Shown here piece by piece: positions 30,428 through 38,245 of a DNA stretch of 64,000 nt. Position 1 is the stretch's first letter. The number at the start of each line of letters is the position of its first letter. This DNA comes from Halomonas alkalisoli. Lineage in GTDB: Bacteria; Pseudomonadota; Gammaproteobacteria; Pseudomonadales; Halomonadaceae. Both the position numbers and the translations under genes were made by a program. The stretch is taken from assembly GCF_021412585.1 (NCBI RefSeq), contig NZ_JAKCMI010000027.1, positions 77,501-141,500 of the forward strand, written 5' to 3'. Below the pieces are notes generated by a model. That model saw only the letters and a list, made by a program, of their open reading frames with translations, was not told where the DNA came from and ran no database searches.

Positions 30428-31711
30428 ATGTCCCTGCAAACCCTGATCGATGACGCCCTGGCGGAGACCCCGCCGGGGCGTGTCGTATGGGTAGCGCTTT
30501 CCGGCGGACTGGACTCCTCGCTGCTGCTGACCCTGGCGGCGCATGCCATTCGGCGCTATCCCCGCCCGCTCTACGCGCTCCACGTGCATCATGGCCTGCA
30601 GGCTGGCGCCGATGACTTCGAGGCCCACTGCCGGCGGCTCTGCTCCCGTCTCGGGGTGCCGCTGTTCGTCGAGCGAGTTGACGTCTCGCTGTCGGGGGGG
30701 CTGGGGCTGGAAGGGGCGGCCCGCCAGGCCCGCTATTCGGCCTTCCAGCGCCGGGTCGCCTGCGGCGAGGCCCTGTGGCTCGCCCAGCACCGCGACGACC
30801 AGGCCGAGACCTTCCTGCTCGCTGCCCTGCGTGGCAGCGGCGTGCGCGGCCTGGCGGGAATGCCGCCAGGCCGCGAGTGGCAGGGAAGGTGCCTGGTGCG
30901 CCCCCTGCTGACGCGTTCACGTGGCGAACTCGAAGCCGAGGCCCAGCGGATCGGGCTGCGCTGGATGGAGGATCCCTCCAACGCCGACGAGTCACTCGAT
31001 CGCAACTTCCTGCGCCGCAGCGTGCTGCCGCTGCTGCAGTCGCGCTGGCCTCATGCCGGCGAGGCGCTGGCGAGCGCGGCAAGGCAAGCCGGGGAGGCCG
31101 ATGCGCTGCTCGACGAACTGGCCGCCCTGGACCTCCAGCACCTGGGGGGAGATCCCGGGCAGCTCTCGGTGACGGCCGTCAGGGCCTTGTCGCCCCCCCG
31201 CCAGCGGCTGCTGATTCGTCACGCCTGCCGCTGCCTGTCGCTGCCCACGCCTCCCGAGGCGCGCCTCGCCGCCCTTATGGCGCAGCTGTCGGCACGGCGC
31301 GATGCTCGGGTACGAGTCGATTGGCCGAACGGTGAGGCACGGATCTGGCGGGAGCGCCTCTACCTGCGCAGCCCGGGCGGCTTTCTGCCGGCGGGATGGA
31401 GGGTCGATTGGGACGGACTGTCGCCCCTGCCGCCCCCCCTGGAGCGCTGGGCCCTGGCGCTGCGGCGCCGTGAGGGAGGGCCGGCTGCGCTTCGGCTCAC
31501 GCTGCGCCAGGGCGGTGAGCGCCTGCGCCTGATGGGGCGTGGTTCGCGGGATCTGAAGCGCCTGCTACAGGAAGCCGATCTTCCTCCCTGGGAGCGTGAG
31601 CGGCTGCTGGTGGCATGGCACGGCGATGCGGTGGTGGCGGTGCTGTTGCCGGAGCAGGGGCGCTGGCTGGTCGTGGCGGAGGGCTGGGAAGCCGACTCAG
31701 GCTCTGAATGA
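30428..31711 (+). CDS. tilS: tRNA(Ile)-lysidine synthetase
   Basis: 427 residues (E. coli 432). It attaches lysine to C34 of the CAU-anticodon tRNA-Ile so that it reads AUA. The PP-loop ATP motif SGGLDSS is at residues 25-31; LHVHHGLQ and the AQHRDDQAETFLL segment follow. The C-terminal TilS substrate-binding domains run from about 220 on and are Arg-rich. GGAGG at 30415-30419 sets the ATG at 30428. It is convergent with ppx, with only 7 bases between stops. Confidence 0.95.
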   Translation: MSLQTLIDDALAETPPGRVVWVALSGGLDSSLLLTLAAHAIRRYPRPLYALHVHHGLQAGADDFEAHCRRLCSRLGVPLFVERVDVSLSGGLGLEGAARQARYSAFQRRVACGEALWLAQHRDDQAETFLLAALRGSGVRGLAGMPPGREWQGRCLVRPLLTRSRGELEAEAQRIGLRWMEDPSNADESLDRNFLRRSVLPLLQSRWPHAGEALASAARQAGEADALLDELAALDLQHLGGDPGQLSVTAVRALSPPRQRLLIRHACRCLSLPTPPEARLAALMAQLSARRDARVRVDWPNGEARIWRERLYLRSPGGFLPAGWRVDWDGLSPLPPPLERWALALRRREGGPAALRLTLRQGGERLRLMGRGSRDLKRLLQEADLPPWERERLLVAWHGDAVVAVLLPEQGRWLVVAEGWEADSGSE

Positions 31712-31718
31712 GGCTGGC

Positions 31719-32708
31719 TCAGTCGCCATTGCTGGCGAACTCGCCGCCGCGCTCCACCATGTCGTAGAGCACCCCCTCCCGCAGGGCGCCATCGGCGTAA
31801 CGCAGCCGGGTGAGGCCGAAGGTCTCGAAGATGGCGCCAAGAATGGCCACGCCAGCGGGAAAGATGCGCGCCCTGTCGAGCTTGAGCCCCTCCATGGCGA
31901 CGTTGTCCAGATGTCCACAGGCGATCAGCCGCTGGCGCAGAGCGAGAAGTCCCTGACGGGTAATGGTGGCTTCTCCAGTGCTCTCGTCGCTTGCCGCCAG
32001 GACCGAGGCGACGGCCTTGATGGTGCCGCTGGAGCCGACCGGGTCGGTCCAGCCGAAGGCCTGGTAGGCGCGGCTGACTCGGCTGCAGGCTACCCTGGCG
32101 GCCTGCTCGGCTCGACTCATGCTGGCTTCACAGAGAGAGCCGTCCGAAAAATGGCGCTGGGTGAAGGTCACACAGCCGATGTCCAGGCTCTCCAGGTGCA
32201 GCGGCGCGAAGTTCTCGCCGATGGCAAACTCGGTGGAGCCGCCGCCGATATCGATGATCAGGCGCTTGCCGTTCTCGGCCAGGGCATGCGCCGCGCCCAG
32301 GTAGATCAGGCGCGCTTCCTCACGGCCGTCGATGATCTCGATGCGACAGCCGAGCAGTGACTCCGCGCGCTCGACGAAGGCCTGGCGGTTGCGTGCCGTG
32401 CGCAGTGCGCTGGTGCCCACGACCCGCAGGCGGCCGGGTGCGATGTCGCCCAGCAGTGGAACGAAGCGAGCCAGGCAGCGCAGTGCACGCTCTATCGCCT
32501 CCTCGCTCAATCGATTGGCCTGGTCGAGGCCGGCGGCGAGCTGGACCTTTTCGCCCAGGCGTGACACGGCCTGCAGCCGGCCCTCCTGGAAATCGGCGAC
32601 CAGCAGGTGAAAGCTGTTGGAGCCCAGGTCGATCGCGGCCAGCCGCGGAAGGGGCGCGGTGGCTGCGAGCGGTGTTTCGGGGCGATGCCGGTCCAATGGC
32701 TGAGTCAT
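31719..32708 (-). CDS. ppx: short Ppx/GppA-family phosphatase (exopolyphosphatase-like)
   Basis: 329 residues of the ASKHA-fold Ppx/GppA domain, which hydrolyses polyphosphate or pppGpp. The motifs AAIDLGSNSFHLLVADF, VVGTSALRTARNR, IDGREEARLIY, IDIGGGSTEFAIG and the GGT-equivalent GSSGTIKAVA are present. E. coli Ppx and GppA are about 500 residues and have a C-terminal HD-like domain. This protein ends after the catalytic domain at GGEFASNGD, so the helical HD region is missing and substrate choice is uncertain. Start ATG 32708 (CAGGA upstream). It faces away from rho, as ppx does in pseudomonads. Confidence 0.85.
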   Translation of the reverse strand: MTQPLDRHRPETPLAATAPLPRLAAIDLGSNSFHLLVADFQEGRLQAVSRLGEKVQLAAGLDQANRLSEEAIERALRCLARFVPLLGDIAPGRLRVVGTSALRTARNRQAFVERAESLLGCRIEIIDGREEARLIYLGAAHALAENGKRLIIDIGGGSTEFAIGENFAPLHLESLDIGCVTFTQRHFSDGSLCEASMSRAEQAARVACSRVSRAYQAFGWTDPVGSSGTIKAVASVLAASDESTGEATITRQGLLALRQRLIACGHLDNVAMEGLKLDRARIFPAGVAILGAIFETFGLTRLRYADGALREGVLYDMVERGGEFASNGD

Positions 32709-33189
32709 CGAGTCATCCTGATGGCAGAGAGTCCAAGGTTGCGGTGACTCCCCTGTCGTGTCAATTAGCAGGATGAGTCGGTTTATGGACTTGCGTTCGT
32801 CGCCGCCCTTGACTAACATCGAGTCGTTCGCCTGTTCCGAATGCTTTCCGACCGAGACACGACGTCCGCGTCGCGGTCAACATCAAGTCGTCAGACAGCC
32901 CCTTTTGTCGCTCGTCATCATGTGCCCGAAAGGCATGGTGGCACTCGAAGACGCCCAGGCGATTACAGTCCAGGCGACAACAGCGCTGCTCCCTCGAACA
33001 CGATACCGTTCCGGCGACCCCTTCTAGTGCTGGTTAGTGCATGAAGTTAGGTCCTGATTTGCCGGTCATCACCTGCGAGTGGAAGCCTTCCCAGGCTCTG
33101 AACGCACCCAAGCGGCGTACCGTTTTATCCCCCGTCACATTCACGGCGCCGTGCCGCCACGCTGACATGAGCAACTTCCGAACACACCG
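32709..33189. promoter_or_regulatory. 481-bp intergenic region between divergent ppx and rho
   Basis: No convincing protein or RNA gene is seen. Pseudomonads carry trxA here, and no thioredoxin remnant (WCGPC) appears in any frame. On the minus strand TTGACA (32764-32759) could be a -35 for ppx, although the -10 is poor. The last 70 bases before rho are rich in C and poor in G, as expected of Rho-binding (rut) leaders; autogenous attenuation of rho is established in E. coli. rho has no recognisable ribosome site. An 8-codon frame (33167-33193) overlaps its ATG. Confidence 0.4.
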
Positions 33190-34449
33190 ATGAATCTTAC
33201 CGAACTCAAGCAAAAGACCGTCCCGGAGCTCCTGGAGCTTGCCCGCGAAATGGGCATCGACAACCTGGCTCGCTCGCGCAAGCAGGACATCATCTTCGCC
33301 ATCCTCAAGAAGCACGCCAAGAGCGGCGAGGATATCTACGGCGATGGGGTGCTCGAAATCCTGCAGGACGGCTTCGGCTTCCTGCGCAGCGCCGACAGCT
33401 CCTACCTGGCCGGCCCCGACGACATCTATGTTTCGCCGTCGCAGATCCGTCGCTTCAACCTGCGCAAGGGCGATTCCATTTCCGGCAAGATTCGGCCGCC
33501 GAAGGAAGGGGAGCGCTACTTCGCGCTGCTCAAGGTCAGCCAGATCAACTTCGACAAGCCGGAAAACGCCAAGCACAAGATCCTGTTCGAGAACCTCACG
33601 CCACTGTTCCCCAACGAGCGGCTGCGCATGGAGATCGGCAACGGCTCCACCGAGGATCTGACGTCGCGCATCATCGATCTCACCGCGCCCATCGGCAAGG
33701 GCCAGCGTGGCCTGATCGTCTCGCCGCCCAAGGCGGGCAAGACGCTGATGCTGCAGAACATCGCCACCTCGATCACGCGTAACGATCCCGACTGCCACCT
33801 GATCGTGCTGTTGATCGACGAGCGCCCCGAGGAAGTGACCGAGATGTCGCGCACGGTGCGCGGCGAAGTGGTCGCTTCGACCTTCGACGAGCCGCCGGCC
33901 CGTCACGTCCAGGTCGCCGAGATGGTCATCGAGAAGGCCAAGCGCCTGGTGGAGCACAAGAAGGACGTGGTGATCCTGCTCGACTCCATCACCCGCCTGG
34001 CGCGCGCCTACAACACCGTGGTGCCCAGCTCCGGCAAGGTGCTCACCGGCGGTGTCGACGCCCACGCCCTGGAGAAGCCCAAGCGCTTCTTCGGCGCCGC
34101 GCGTAACATCGAGGAGGGCGGCAGCCTGACCATCATCGCCACGGCGCTGGTGGATACCGGCTCCAAGATGGACGAGGTGATCTTCGAGGAGTTCAAGGGC
34201 ACCGGCAACATGGAAGCCCACCTGGACCGCAAGCTGGCCGAGCGTCGCGTCTACCCGGCAATCAACATTCGCCGTTCCGGCACCCGCCGCGAGGACCTGA
34301 TCGCCTCCGAGGACGAGATGCAACGCATGTGGATCCTGCGCAAGCTACTCAACCCGATGGAAGATACCGCGGCTACCGAGTTCCTGATCGACCGACTCAA
34401 GGATACGAAGACTAACCTCGAGTTCTTCGAAGCAATGAAACGCCGCTAA
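33190..34449 (+). CDS. rho: transcription termination factor Rho
   Basis: 419 residues, identical in length to E. coli Rho. A hexameric RNA-dependent ATPase helicase. The N-terminal helix bundle ([18 protein letters not shown]) leads to the primary RNA-binding cold-shock-like fold ([13 protein letters not shown]). Walker A is SPPKAGKT near residue 178, Walker B VVILLDS near 262, and the Q-loop/R-loop region follows ([14 protein letters not shown]). There is no Shine-Dalgarno sequence in front of the ATG, and a tiny frame ending ATGA overlaps it, so initiation may be coupled or leaderless-like. Confidence 0.98.
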   Translation: MNLTELKQKTVPELLELAREMGIDNLARSRKQDIIFAILKKHAKSGEDIYGDGVLEILQDGFGFLRSADSSYLAGPDDIYVSPSQIRRFNLRKGDSISGKIRPPKEGERYFALLKVSQINFDKPENAKHKILFENLTPLFPNERLRMEIGNGSTEDLTSRIIDLTAPIGKGQRGLIVSPPKAGKTLMLQNIATSITRNDPDCHLIVLLIDERPEEVTEMSRTVRGEVVASTFDEPPARHVQVAEMVIEKAKRLVEHKKDVVILLDSITRLARAYNTVVPSSGKVLTGGVDAHALEKPKRFFGAARNIEEGGSLTIIATALVDTGSKMDEVIFEEFKGTGNMEAHLDRKLAERRVYPAINIRRSGTRREDLIASEDEMQRMWILRKLLNPMEDTAATEFLIDRLKDTKTNLEFFEAMKRR

Positions 34450-34467
34450 GCGGGATCGGCGGTGCGA

Positions 34468-34496
34468 AAAGGGGCGGCATGCTATGCTGCCCCTTT
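34468..34496 (+). terminator. rho terminator
   Basis: A 12-bp stem with one G-U pair, AAAGGGGCGGCA against TGCTGCCCCTTT, around a five-base loop, followed by CGTCGTTC. It lies 18 bases after the rho stop. Confidence 0.7.
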
Positions 34497-34527
34497 CGTC
34501 GTTCGGGAAACGGGATAGGATTGGTTC

Positions 34528-36027
34528 ATGAAATACAAGGATCTACGGGATTTTATCGCCGCGCTGGAGGCGCAGGGCGAGCTGGTGCGAGTCTCGGCCG
34601 AGGTCGACCCCTACCTGGAAATCACCGAGATCTGCGACCGCACCCTGCGCGCCGGTGGCCCGGCGCTGCTGTTCGAGAACGTCAAGGGTCACGACATGCC
34701 GCTGCTCGGCAACCTGTTCGGCACGCCGAAGCGGGTCGCCCTGGGCATGGGTCAGGACAGCGTCGAGGCGCTGCGCGAGGTGGGCAAGCTGCTCGCCTTC
34801 CTCAAGGAGCCCGACCCGCCCAAGGGCATGCGTGACGCCTGGGACAAGCTGCCGATCTTCAAGCAGGTCATGAGCATGGGGCCGAAGACGGTGCGTTCGG
34901 CCCCGGTCCAGGCGCTCGTCTATGAGGGCGACGACGTCGATCTCGGTCGGCTGCCGATCCAGCACTGCTGGCCAGGCGATGTCGCCCCCCTGGTGACCTG
35001 GCCGCTGGTGGTCACCCGCGGGCCGCACAAGAAGCGCCAGAACCTGGGCATCTACCGCCAGCAGAAGCTCTCCCGCAACCGACTGATCATGCGCTGGCTG
35101 TCACACCGGGGGGGCGCGCTCGACTTCCAGGAGTTCCAGCAGACGAACCCCGGCGAGCCCTTCCCGGTGGCGGTGGCGCTGGGCGCCGACCCGGCCACCA
35201 TCCTGGGTGCGGTCACCCCGGTGCCCGACTCGCTCTCCGAATACGCCTTCGCCGGACTCCTGAGGGGCTCGCGCACCGAGCTGGTCAAGTGCGGGCACGC
35301 CGACCTGCAGGTGCCGGCCTCGGCGGAGATCATTCTGGAGGGCTTCATCTACCCGGATGACACCGCGCCGGAAGGCCCCTACGGCGATCACACCGGCTAC
35401 TACAACGAGGTCGACGAATTCCCGGTCTTCACGGTCACGCGCATGACCATGCGGAAAGACGCCATCTACCATTCGACCTACACCGGACGGCCGCCGGACG
35501 AGCCGGCGATACTGGGCGTGGCGCTCAACGAGGTCTTCGTGCCGATCCTGCGCAAGCAGTTTTCCGAAATTACCGACTTCTATCTCCCTCCGGAGGGCTG
35601 CTCCTACCGCATGGCGGTGGTGACCATGAAGAAGCAGTACCCGGGTCACGCCAAGCGGGTGATGATGGGGGTGTGGAGCTTCCTGCGCCAGTTCATGTAC
35701 ACCAAGTTCGTGGTGGTGCTCGACGACGACGTCAGCGCCCGGGACTGGAAGGACGTGATCTGGGCCATCACCACGCGGATGGACCCGGCCCGGGACACCG
35801 TGCTGGTGGAGAATACGCCCATCGACTACCTCGACTTCGCCTCCCCGGTGGCGGGGCTGGGATCGAAGATGGGGCTGGACGCCACCGCCAAGTGGCCCGG
35901 CGAAACCGATAGAGAGTGGGGCACGCCCATCGTCATGGACGAGGCCGTCAAGGCCCGCGTCAGCGAACGCTGGAACGAACTGGGCATCGCGCTGCCTTCC
36001 AACCCTGATGACAAGAGGCATTCATGA
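34528..36027 (+). CDS. ubiD: 4-hydroxy-3-polyprenylbenzoate decarboxylase
   Basis: 499 residues (E. coli UbiD 497). It is a prenylated-FMN-dependent decarboxylase in ubiquinone synthesis. Family segments: [47 protein letters not shown]-type [11 protein letters not shown], and the C-terminal [22 protein letters not shown]. The prFMN comes from UbiX, which is not in this window. Its stop overlaps fre as ATGA. The operon is ubiD-fre-folM, so UbiD is coexpressed with a flavin reductase. Confidence 0.95.
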   Translation: MKYKDLRDFIAALEAQGELVRVSAEVDPYLEITEICDRTLRAGGPALLFENVKGHDMPLLGNLFGTPKRVALGMGQDSVEALREVGKLLAFLKEPDPPKGMRDAWDKLPIFKQVMSMGPKTVRSAPVQALVYEGDDVDLGRLPIQHCWPGDVAPLVTWPLVVTRGPHKKRQNLGIYRQQKLSRNRLIMRWLSHRGGALDFQEFQQTNPGEPFPVAVALGADPATILGAVTPVPDSLSEYAFAGLLRGSRTELVKCGHADLQVPASAEIILEGFIYPDDTAPEGPYGDHTGYYNEVDEFPVFTVTRMTMRKDAIYHSTYTGRPPDEPAILGVALNEVFVPILRKQFSEITDFYLPPEGCSYRMAVVTMKKQYPGHAKRVMMGVWSFLRQFMYTKFVVVLDDDVSARDWKDVIWAITTRMDPARDTVLVENTPIDYLDFASPVAGLGSKMGLDATAKWPGETDREWGTPIVMDEAVKARVSERWNELGIALPSNPDDKRHS

Positions 36028-36803
36028 CGGCAAGGACTCTGACCTGCCAGGTGACGGCAGTGGAGGATCTCACTCCCGACGTGTTCCGCGTCCGGCTGGA
36101 GGGGCGCCCCGAGGCCATGGCCCATGACCCCGGCCAGTACCTCGAGCTGGCGCTCGACGATGACACCTGGGTGCCGTTCTCCATTGCCAACGCCCATGGC
36201 GGTGACGGCACCCTCGAACTGCATATCCAGCACTGGCCCGAGCGGGAGAACTCCGAGCGCCTGCGCGACCTGGTCGTGGTTGCCCGGCACCTGACCCTGC
36301 GCATGCCGGGGGGCGACTGCGTGCTGGACAGCACCAGCCAGCGGCCGCTGTTGCTGATTGCCGCGGGTACCGGATTCGCCCAGATGAAAGCCATCGTCGA
36401 GGCCTCGCTGCACGAGTCCCCGGAGCGACCCATCGACCTCTGGTGGGCGGCGCGGGAGCGGCGTGACCTCTATCTCGAGAGCCTGCCGTGGGAGTGGGCC
36501 GAGAGCCACGAGAATGTCCGCTTCCATGTGGTCACCGAGGTGGCGCCGGAGACGTCGGTAGCCGGCGAGCGCATCCAGGGGCACCGGGGACGCATCGACC
36601 AGGCGCTGGCGGAGGGGCTCGACGATATCTCCGGCCATGACGTCTACCTCTCCGGATCGCCGGGCATGGTCTACGCCTGCGTCGATGTACTGGCCTCGCT
36701 GGGGCTCACTGCCTCCCGGGTCTTCTCCGATGTCTTCGCCTATGCGCCGCGCCAACCGCTGGTGCCTACGGCCGGCGTGCTCAGGCGGGAGGGCGGTCGG
36801 TGA
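36024..36803 (+). CDS. fre: NAD(P)H-flavin reductase
   Basis: 259 residues (E. coli Fre 233) of the ferredoxin-NADP reductase fold. It uses NAD(P)H to reduce free FMN, FAD or riboflavin. The flavin-binding motif is [10 protein letters not shown], the nucleotide motif [16 protein letters not shown], and the C-terminal [13 protein letters not shown] completes the fold. There is no iron-sulfur domain. Adjacency to ubiD is conserved with E. coli, and reduced FMN is a precursor of the prenylated cofactor UbiD needs; a direct supply role is inferred, not shown. Overlaps ubiD (ATGA) and folM (GTGA). Confidence 0.9.
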   Translation: MTARTLTCQVTAVEDLTPDVFRVRLEGRPEAMAHDPGQYLELALDDDTWVPFSIANAHGGDGTLELHIQHWPERENSERLRDLVVVARHLTLRMPGGDCVLDSTSQRPLLLIAAGTGFAQMKAIVEASLHESPERPIDLWWAARERRDLYLESLPWEWAESHENVRFHVVTEVAPETSVAGERIQGHRGRIDQALAEGLDDISGHDVYLSGSPGMVYACVDVLASLGLTASRVFSDVFAYAPRQPLVPTAGVLRREGGR

Positions 36804-37513
36804 GCGCCTCGCCGATCCTGATCACCGGCGGCGCGCAGCGCCTGGGGCGTCACTGTGCCGAACGGCTGGCCGAGGACGGGCATCCCGTGATCATCAGCTA
36901 TCGCCGTGAACGCGAGGCGCTGGCGGCCCTGCGCGAGCGGGGTATCGTGACCCTCGAGGCGGACTTCTCCACCGAAGCGGGTATCCTCGACTTTATCGCT
37001 CGCCTCAAGAGCGAGACATCGTCGCTAAGGGCCATCGTGCACAATGCCAGCGATTGGGCGCCGGACTCCGCCGGCGATCAGGCGGGGGCGACCTTCGAGC
37101 GGCTGTTCCGCATTCATATGCAGGCGCCCTACCTGGTCAACCTGCACTGCCGTGAGCTGCTGGACGCCTGCGGGGAGCCCCAGCGCGATATCGTACATAT
37201 CACCGACTACGTCGTGCAGAAGGGGTCGAGGAAGCACGCCGCCTATGCCGCGACCAAGGCGGGGCTGGAGAGCCTGACGCTGTCGTTCGCGGCCATGTAC
37301 GCCCCGTCGATCCAGGTCAACGGCATCGCTCCAGCCCTGATCATGCTCAATGAGGGCGACGATGAAGCCTACATCGAGAGGGCGCGGGCCAAGTCGGCCA
37401 TGGGTATGGTGCCGGGCCCGGGGGTGTTCTATCAGAGCCTGCGCTACCTGCTCGACAATCGCTATGTGACCGGGATCACCCTGCCTCTCGATGGTGGTCG
37501 CCATCTCCGCTAG
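36800..37513 (+). CDS. folM: dihydromonapterin reductase / dihydrofolate reductase-like SDR
   Basis: 237-residue short-chain dehydrogenase. Motifs: ILITGGAQRLGRHCAERL with the Gly-rich NADPH loop, VHNASDWAP, and YAATKAGLESLT with the catalytic Tyr and Lys. The ASDWAP segment and the C-terminal GITLPLDGGRHLR are typical of FolM, which makes tetrahydromonapterin and has weak dihydrofolate reductase activity. The start is GTG at 36800, overlapping the fre stop, with GGAGGG upstream. Other pteridine-reductase-like SDRs cannot be excluded. Confidence 0.85.
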   Translation: MSASPILITGGAQRLGRHCAERLAEDGHPVIISYRREREALAALRERGIVTLEADFSTEAGILDFIARLKSETSSLRAIVHNASDWAPDSAGDQAGATFERLFRIHMQAPYLVNLHCRELLDACGEPQRDIVHITDYVVQKGSRKHAAYAATKAGLESLTLSFAAMYAPSIQVNGIAPALIMLNEGDDEAYIERARAKSAMGMVPGPGVFYQSLRYLLDNRYVTGITLPLDGGRHLR

Positions 37514-37594
37514 ACTGTCAGTCACAGGCACGCTGCCTTGCCGATCGAAGGTCAGCAGCGGCATGACGAACCCGCTGACGGAAAGGAGACGAGT

Positions 37595-37717
37595 ATGGCC
37601 CCCCTCAAGGAGTATCACGACGAGAGTGGTCCGCTGTGGTTTCTTGCCCTGCTGGCAGTACTGGCGCTGAACCTGTTGCCGCTGATCATCGGCGTGTTAC
37701 GCGCCGTGGCCGCCTGA
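37595..37717 (+). CDS. 40-residue single-pass membrane peptide
   Basis: A small open frame with a strong ribosome site: AAAGGAG (37582-37588) six bases before the ATG. The peptide begins MAPLKEYHDESGPLW. A hydrophobic helix of about 22 residues (FLALLAVLALNLLPLIIGVL) follows, and the end is RAVAA. Good initiation signals, the hydrophilic-hydrophobic layout and the position between folM and the aro leader make it a likely real gene. It lies in its own frame, not an extension of a neighbour. The function is unknown; no family was recognised. Confidence 0.65.
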   Translation: MAPLKEYHDESGPLWFLALLAVLALNLLPLIIGVLRAVAA

Positions 37718-37725
37718 TTCCGGGC

Positions 37726-37754
37726 TTGCCAAGGTTGCCGCGATGCGGCACGAT
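37726..37754 (+). promoter_or_regulatory. possible promoter of the aro leader
   Basis: TTGCCA (37726-37731), a 17-base spacer and CACGAT (37749-37754). The -35 is good but the -10 matches at only three positions. A start near 37761 would place leader peptide 1 about 20 bases into the transcript, as expected of attenuators. Confidence 0.3.
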
Positions 37755-37779
37755 GAAAGCAGAATCCAGGGAGACAACC

Positions 37780-37917
37780 ATGACACCGAGCCCTACTCAG
37801 ACCTGCAGCTCCTTCAGCCGCGCCCCCGGCGCGGTGGAGTCGCGTGGTTGCGGTGGTCAGTTCGGTGGTCAGTATTGGTACTGGTTTAGCGCCGGTGTGC
37901 CGGCGGCCGGGTCCTAG
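37780..37917 (+). CDS. leader peptide 1 of the DAHP synthase gene (aromatic attenuator)
   Basis: 45-codon open frame with AGGGAGA (37768-37774) before its ATG. Residues 32-36 are Tyr-Trp-Tyr-Trp-Phe (QYWYWFSAG), encoded at 37873-37887. It ends at TAG 37915-37917. Nothing else in the peptide looks like a folded protein. The Tyr/Trp/Phe cluster lies 6 bases before the first arm of a set of competing RNA helices, the layout of trp and phe leader peptides. The ribosome would stall when any of the three aromatic aminoacyl-tRNAs is scarce. E. coli controls its DAHP synthases with TyrR/TrpR instead. Confidence 0.85.
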   Translation: MTPSPTQTCSSFSRAPGAVESRGCGGQFGGQYWYWFSAGVPAAGS

Positions 37918-37995
37918 GACACCGCCGCGAAGGCACACCCTAACCGGGTTGCCTCCCACCAGAAACCCCCGGTCGGCAACCCGCCCGGGGGTTTT
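37894..37995 (+). promoter_or_regulatory. transcription attenuator (alternative helices) upstream of DAHP synthase
   Basis: Four segments can pair in competing ways. 1:2 is GGTGTGCC (37894-37901) with GGCACACC (37932-37939). 2:3, the antiterminator, is CGGGTTGCC (37945-37953) with GGCAACCCG (37975-37983). 3:4, the terminator, is AAACCCCCGG (37963-37972) with CCGGGGGTTT (37985-37994). The antiterminator uses part of the terminator loop and borders its arms, so the two exclude each other. All helices are perfect complements. A ribosome stalled on the aromatic codons covers segment 1 and allows 2:3 to form. Confidence 0.8.
37963..37995 (+). terminator. attenuator terminator
   Basis: A perfect 10-bp stem, AAACCCCCGG with CCGGGGGTTT, ending in TTTT, between leader peptide 1 and leader peptide 2. 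Confidence 0.8.
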
Positions 37996-38066
37996 GCGTT
38001 ATGCAGCCCCGAACACTATCTTTGCAACGCAGCCTTTTGCAACGCAGCAATGAGAGGAGACGCACC

Positions 38067-38240
38067 ATGACCGCACGCTACAGCGCCTTTGCCGCCTACG
38101 CCCGGAACCGCCAGGATTATCATGGCTGGGGCTATGGCTGGCGATTTAGCGCTACGCGGTCGGGTCAGTGCGCCACCTCCGACCGTGAGATCTCGGGTGG
38201 CACGGACGCGACACGATGTTTGCCGATCTCACGGAGTTGA
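38067..38240 (+). CDS. leader peptide 2 of the DAHP synthase gene
   Basis: 57-codon open frame with AGAGGAGA just upstream of its ATG. Residues 5-27 hold four Tyr, two Trp and two Phe (YSAFAAYARNRQDYHGWGYG, then WRF), and there are none afterwards. The GWRFSAT segment resembles the WFSAG end of leader 1, so one may derive from the other. It stops at TGA 38238-38240, five bases before the DAHP synthase ATG, and its last codons cover that gene's ribosome site. A leader controlling translation of aro is inferred. An alternative is that only the first 30 codons matter and the rest is spacer. Confidence 0.65.
   Translation: MTARYSAFAAYARNRQDYHGWGYGWRFSATRSGQCATSDREISGGTDATRCLPISRS
38157..38236 (+). 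promoter_or_regulatory. competing helices covering the DAHP synthase ribosome site
   Basis: Helix A: CGGTCGG (38157-38163) with CCGACCG (38179-38185). Helix B: GCCACC (38172-38177) with GGTGGC (38196-38201). Helix C: CCGTGAGATC (38183-38192) with GATCTCACGG (38225-38234). C hides the GG of the GGAG site (38233-38236) that serves the ATG at 38246. A overlaps B and also the first three bases of C, so they cannot all form together. Helix A begins 9 bases after the last aromatic codon of leader 2. No T tract follows C, so translational control fits better than termination. Confidence 0.6.
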
Positions 38241-38245
38241 CCACC

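Noticed and set aside
32758..33027. 89-codon open frame between ppx and rho as a thioredoxin or other gene
   Set aside because: No WCGPC motif, no ribosome site, an unusual composition and no similarity to any family I recognise.
38183..38240. Intrinsic terminator just before the DAHP synthase gene
   Set aside because: The 10-bp stem is perfect but is followed by AGTTGACC rather than a T tract. It covers the ribosome site, so translational control is the better reading.
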